A stretch of 64,000 bases of DNA, taken from Candidatus Hodarchaeum mangrovi (GTDB lineage: Archaea > Asgardarchaeota > Heimdallarchaeia > Hodarchaeales > Hodarchaeaceae). Location of the stretch: the NCBI GenBank assembly GCA_016839515.1, contig JAEOUE010000127.1, positions 28,014 through 92,013 on the forward strand. Reading direction: 5' to 3'. Shown one piece after another: positions 59,771-64,000 of this stretch. The notes under the pieces were generated by a model that saw only the letters and a list, made by a program, of their open reading frames with translations, was not told the origin of the DNA and made no database searches. A program made the translations under genes and the position numbers. Numbering within the stretch: position 1 is the first letter of the stretch; every line of letters begins with the position of its first letter.

Positions 59771-60913
59771 ATGTCAGTAGCAGAAGGAATTACCGGAAAA
59801 CCCCTTGTTATCGATAATGGTACTGGACTGAGTAAGAATGGATATGCAGGCGAAGATCAACCACGTTCTGTCTTCCCTACCTTGATTGGTTATCCAAAAT
59901 ACCAATCAATTATGTCTGACGTAGATCATTACGTTCGTGAGTATTACGTAGGTGAAGAAGCAATGAACCTACGGGGTGTACTTAAGCTCATCTATCCCAT
60001 TGTTCACGGAGTCGTCACAGATTGGGATGCTATGGAAAAAATTTGGCATTACACCTTCCACAATGATTTACGAGTAAATCCAAGTGAACATCCAATACTT
60101 CTAACAGAAGCTCCTCTTAACCCAGGAAAAAACCGTGAAAAAATGGCAGAAATCCTGTTCGAAACTTTCAATGTTCCCGCAATGTATGTCTCAATGCAAG
60201 CAGTTCTCTCTCTCTATGCCTCTGGTCGAACAACGGGATTAGTTATTGATGCAGGTGATGGTGTCATTCATATCGTTCCTATTTATGAAGGATTCGCAAT
60301 TTCCCATGCTATCAGTCGTATTGATATAGCTGGACGGGACATTACAGAGTATCTGCGAAGATTACTTCGCACCCGTGGGCGTGCATTAACGTCTTCTGCA
60401 GAACGAGAAATCGTTCGTGATATTAAAGAAAGACTATGTTATGTTGCTCTAGATCCAGAAAAAGAATTGAAATTAGCTGAAAAAGTCTCTGGTATGGAAA
60501 AGCAATACACACTCCCTGATGGTGAAACTCTTACCATTGGTCCAGAACGTTTCCTTGCCCCTGAAGCTTTCTTCAATCCCAGTGCAATCGGGAAAGAAGA
60601 AACTCCTTTGGATGAAGCAATCTATAAATCAGTTCAATTATGCGATATTGACCTTCGTAAAGAGCTCTATCAGAATATCGTCCTCTCTGGTGGAAGTACA
60701 ATGTTCCCAGGTTTAAAGGAACGATTACACAAAGAATTAACAGAGTTAGTTCCTGAAAATGTAGAGATAAGAATTGTTGCTCCTCCTGAACGACGATATT
60801 CGGTTTGGATTGGTGGATCAATTCTTTCATCATTGAAAACTTTCCAGCGTCTATGGGTATCCCGAAAAGTGTATCAAGAACAAGGCCCTGGTGTCATTAA
60901 AAGGGCTATCTAA
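59771..60913 (+). CDS. Actin (Asgard/lokiactin type)
   Basis: [116 protein letters not shown]. Confidence 0.98.
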   Translation: MSVAEGITGKPLVIDNGTGLSKNGYAGEDQPRSVFPTLIGYPKYQSIMSDVDHYVREYYVGEEAMNLRGVLKLIYPIVHGVVTDWDAMEKIWHYTFHNDLRVNPSEHPILLTEAPLNPGKNREKMAEILFETFNVPAMYVSMQAVLSLYASGRTTGLVIDAGDGVIHIVPIYEGFAISHAISRIDIAGRDITEYLRRLLRTRGRALTSSAEREIVRDIKERLCYVALDPEKELKLAEKVSGMEKQYTLPDGETLTIGPERFLAPEAFFNPSAIGKEETPLDEAIYKSVQLCDIDLRKELYQNIVLSGGSTMFPGLKERLHKELTELVPENVEIRIVAPPERRYSVWIGGSILSSLKTFQRLWVSRKVYQEQGPGVIKRAI

Positions 60914-60918
60914 ACCCT

Positions 60919-60950
60919 CCTCTCTTTTTTTTACTTTTTTTCAATTTTTC
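60919..60950 (+). terminator. Poly-T tract downstream of actin
   Basis: TCTCTTTTTTTTACTTTTTTTCAATTTTTC-type T-rich stretch right after the stop; archaeal terminators are commonly oligo-T. Confidence 0.4.
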
Positions 60951-61115
60951 TTATTTATCGATAAATTCATTCTAGTATTCCTTATTCCTTTTTCAAGACA
61001 AGAACAATGGACACAAATTCTTACCTATGGACTTTTACATCAGAACATCTTTATAATCATGTTTTACGAGATTTTACTAAGTACATTCATTATTATTATT
61101 TATTTCTCTTGAAAG

Positions 61116-62648
61116 TTGGGCAGTATAATGAAATTTAAATATAATTCTATAATTAAGAATATCCTGTTGATTTTTATTTTCCTCTTATCAATTTTTCTAC
61201 CTTTTTTAAATTTTAATTTTACAATAAAGATAGTTCAAGCCGAGAATGAAATTTTATATCCACCTACATATCTTTTATCAACAAATATTAAAAATCTTCA
61301 GAGTAATGTTTATACATTAGAAGAAGAAGACATTTTTGGGGTTTGGGATTTTGTTAATAATGAAAACAAATATGTTACAGCAACATGCAAAGCTATCAAT
61401 AGAGAATCTTATATATTTGTTGATAATGCAATTATTGTTGGGGCCAATTTAACTGAAATTGGGAGAATTATAGATGATATAATGATCCCTATTATGGATT
61501 CAAATTTTGCCCCTCCAACAGATAGAGACAATAATGGAAAAATTGTAATTCTTCTGACTAGAATTTCAGGTGGAGTAGGAGGATATTTTTCTTCATCTGA
61601 TTATTGGAATTACGGAGAAATAGTATTTATTGATGCAGAACTAGGTATCAGTGACGATACACTAATTCACGAAATCCAGCATCTAGTTCATTATGGATTG
61701 GATTCAAATGAAATGCGTTGGTTTGATGAAGGATGTTCACGGTTCTCTGAAATCTTATTAAGTCTAGCTTATGGGTACAATCATTCTTTTAGCTTGTATT
61801 ATCCACGGGGAACTTCATTACTCTATTGGGATTATGATATTCCTGGGAACAATTATCAAGCATCTCAAACTTTTATTGCTTATCTCTATGATCAATATGG
61901 TTCAGCTAATCTTTCCGCAATATATCGTGCCTCTTCAGGTGGGGTAAATTTGCATAGTTCTGCAGCCATAATGGCTGTAGTAAGTCAGTACTCTCCCTCC
62001 TTAACTTTTGAACAATTATATATGAATTGGATCATAGCTAGTTCTATTGATTCTCGTTATTATGGTGATATTCGTGAATATTCATATAATTCATTCAATT
62101 GCATGCCAGACTATTATTCGTTCCCAGAGACTGGAGGATTCGCAAAAAAATATCCATATGAAGAAGTAAATCAAATCGATCCTTGGGCAACCAAAATTTA
62201 CAATTTCCGTGATTTCCCTGATCCTAATCAAATCAATATTTCATTTAACGTTCCCAGTGGATCTCATGATCATCCTTTTGGAGTCAATATTATTAAAGAA
62301 ACAATCTTTAACTTTACATACTCAGAATTTGATCTTGAATCATATTATTTTGATCCTACTAATATTTCTGAGGGCTTTTTCATTACATTAAACCAAACTG
62401 AAGAAGGATTCTCTCGCATTCTTCTTACTGTTAGTCATTTAGATGGTGGTTTAGGTGATTTCGCAAGTAATATACCAGTTTTAGAGAAGAATGTTGAATA
62501 TGAACTACATGTGATAAGTCAAGCAGAAATTAATGATTCTTCAGATACCAAAACACTTACTACTCCCTCTAAGATTTCTCTTACAATTTCACTATTTACA
62601 TATCTTATTATTGGAATTGGGATGACAATCTGGAGAAAAAAGAGATAA
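61116..62648 (+). CDS. Secreted/membrane-anchored zinc metalloprotease, M30-like
   Basis: N-terminal signal-like segment, HEIQHLVHYGLDSNEMRWFDEGCSRF (HExxH plus downstream DEG), C-terminal TM plus RKKR. Confidence 0.75.
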   Translation: MGSIMKFKYNSIIKNILLIFIFLLSIFLPFLNFNFTIKIVQAENEILYPPTYLLSTNIKNLQSNVYTLEEEDIFGVWDFVNNENKYVTATCKAINRESYIFVDNAIIVGANLTEIGRIIDDIMIPIMDSNFAPPTDRDNNGKIVILLTRISGGVGGYFSSSDYWNYGEIVFIDAELGISDDTLIHEIQHLVHYGLDSNEMRWFDEGCSRFSEILLSLAYGYNHSFSLYYPRGTSLLYWDYDIPGNNYQASQTFIAYLYDQYGSANLSAIYRASSGGVNLHSSAAIMAVVSQYSPSLTFEQLYMNWIIASSIDSRYYGDIREYSYNSFNCMPDYYSFPETGGFAKKYPYEEVNQIDPWATKIYNFRDFPDPNQINISFNVPSGSHDHPFGVNIIKETIFNFTYSEFDLESYYFDPTNISEGFFITLNQTEEGFSRILLTVSHLDGGLGDFASNIPVLEKNVEYELHVISQAEINDSSDTKTLTTPSKISLTISLFTYLIIGIGMTIWRKKR

Positions 62649-62668
62649 TCCTTCCTTATCCTACACTA

Positions 62669-63406
62669 TTAAGCGTCAATTAATTGAGTCAAAGTTTTAC
62701 GATACATACCAACCAGTTCTTCTGAGAGTTCATTTTCAAGGATATAATTAATACGGGAAAGAACCTTCTGGATGCGATCGTGATCCCCTGCTTCGAGAAT
62801 ATTGTTTAATAATAGAATTAAAGTTTTCAATCTGACTTCTAGTAGCTTTTGTTCTTCTTTACTGAGCACATTTACGTGATAAGACTGAAGATAATTATCC
62901 ACAACTCCACGAACTTTTTCACCAGCCATGTTAACATTTATTTTCTCAAGAAGAAGCCCATCCGCTGCCTCAGTAATATCTCCAAGTACTCCTCGCTTAT
63001 TAAAAACTGGTTCTCCTCCATAAGCCTCAAAAAAGCGTTGAAAGATTCCTTGGATCTGTCTTAAGTCAATCCAAGCACTTTCCATAAGAAACGAAGGTAT
63101 TAATAATGAAATAAGATTAATCATCTGACCTCCTCGATTTTTTTCTGAGACTTCATACAAAACAGTTGAAACAGAAAACATCTCATATTCTGGAAAAGGA
63201 ATTGTAGCAAGCATTTTCGAGTAGGAAATATTAGTGGGTCGACTGGCAAAGACAGACATTCCTCTCAGTGAAACAGAAAACATAATTTCGTCAGATAAAG
63301 TCTCTGGTGTCCAAGCAATGGGAACAGCACCTTTATCTTCATCAAATTCAGTCCATAAAGCACCCATTAATATTTTATACGTTGTCATTCGTACATAACA
63401 CACCAT
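62669..63406 (-). CDS. Hypothetical protein; N-terminus possibly longin/roadblock-like
   Basis: YKILMGALWTEFDEDKGAVPIAWTPETLSDEIMFSVSLRGMSVFA resembles archaeal longin-like strands; helical C-terminus. Confidence 0.5.
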   Translation of the reverse strand: MVCYVRMTTYKILMGALWTEFDEDKGAVPIAWTPETLSDEIMFSVSLRGMSVFASRPTNISYSKMLATIPFPEYEMFSVSTVLYEVSEKNRGGQMINLISLLIPSFLMESAWIDLRQIQGIFQRFFEAYGGEPVFNKRGVLGDITEAADGLLLEKINVNMAGEKVRGVVDNYLQSYHVNVLSKEEQKLLEVRLKTLILLLNNILEAGDHDRIQKVLSRINYILENELSEELVGMYRKTLTQLIDA

Positions 63407-63562
63407 TGAAATGATGGACAGCTAAATTGCAATTCATATCCCATGAATTTATTTATAATAAAAGAACTTCGTTGAGAATTACCAAAATATTAGTAAAACT
63501 AAAGTTCGTTTAGATTATCTTACGAAGCTACCTATCATATAAATAATTAATAAAAACCTCTT

Positions 63563-63919
63563 TTATTCTGATTCGATCACATGCTGTTCTTTGATCATTT
63601 CCTCGACAATCCTACAAATTTTGAGGATTTTAAGGTCAGCTAAAGAATAATATACTTCGTTATGCTCGCGTCTTGTATTTACAACACCTTTATCCCTTAA
63701 AACCTTTAAATGTTGGGATATAAAAGGCTGACGCTCCTTAGTTAATTCCTGAATTGTATTAACATTCTTTTCTCCATCCTTAAGGAGATAAAGTAACTTT
63801 AATCGAAATGGATGCGTTAAAGACTGGCAAAGATTGGCCTGTAATTCTAAAAGACTATCTTCTCCACCGTTCAAGTCCATTTCTGTCAATTCAAAGCTCA
63901 TATTACCACTAATTAGCAT
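63563..63919 (-). CDS. ArsR-family transcriptional regulator
   Basis: LCQSLTHPFRLKLLYLLKDGEKNVNTIQELTKERQPFISQHLKVLRDKGVVNTRREHNEVYYSL. Confidence 0.92.
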   Translation of the reverse strand: MLISGNMSFELTEMDLNGGEDSLLELQANLCQSLTHPFRLKLLYLLKDGEKNVNTIQELTKERQPFISQHLKVLRDKGVVNTRREHNEVYYSLADLKILKICRIVEEMIKEQHVIESE

Positions 63920-64000
63920 ATTGTAAAAAAGCTATATAACGTTTCTTGTAATATTCAAAAAGAGGAATACTTTTAAATACACAATCAAAATTCTAATCAA

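Noticed and set aside
60891-61112. 73-aa plus-strand ORF after actin
   Set aside because: Overlaps actin's end and a poly-T tract; hydrophobic low-complexity translation typical of AT-rich spacer.
1-64000. tRNA/rRNA genes, IS elements, prophage
   Set aside because: None recognised on reading; a tRNAscan-SE/Infernal and ISfinder run would be needed to exclude short or divergent cases.

Overview
AT-rich archaeal chromosomal segment, best explained as an Asgard (Promethearchaeota) genome. It encodes a close actin homologue (59.8 kb), a Ras/Rab-type small GTPase (41.3 kb), a tandem Roadblock/LC7-like protein (39.7 kb), RadA, a family-B DNA polymerase, archaeal GAPDH and inositol-1-phosphate synthase. 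Coding is dense on both strands. I saw no rRNA, tRNA, CRISPR array, transposase or prophage.

The most unusual part is 0.2-22 kb, a recombination/repair neighbourhood rich in apparent pseudo-enzymes. It holds a Cas4/RecB-like protein with its Fe-S cysteines but no D/E/K site, a RadB-like ATPase lacking the catalytic Glu beside a P-loop-less partner, and a radA -> degenerate HerA-like ATPase -> XPD/DinG-type Fe-S helicase operon. Convergent to that operon is a Hef/FANCM-like protein whose helicase and nuclease motifs are all eroded. A PD-(D/E)XK-like protein and a TPR-fused DUF1998/MrfA-type helicase follow.

Other notable items: an adjacent LuxE/LuxC-like acyl reductase pair without luciferase genes, a giant alpha-2-macroglobulin with an intact thioester motif, a PolB with an altered motif B, an MFS-PhoU-like fusion, a possible RtcB-like/GalT-HIT divergent pair, tandem wHTH paralogues coupled to gap, and several operator-like palindromes, including a perfect 20-bp one and one just upstream of the actin promoter. 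All homology calls come from reading motifs by eye; no searches were run.
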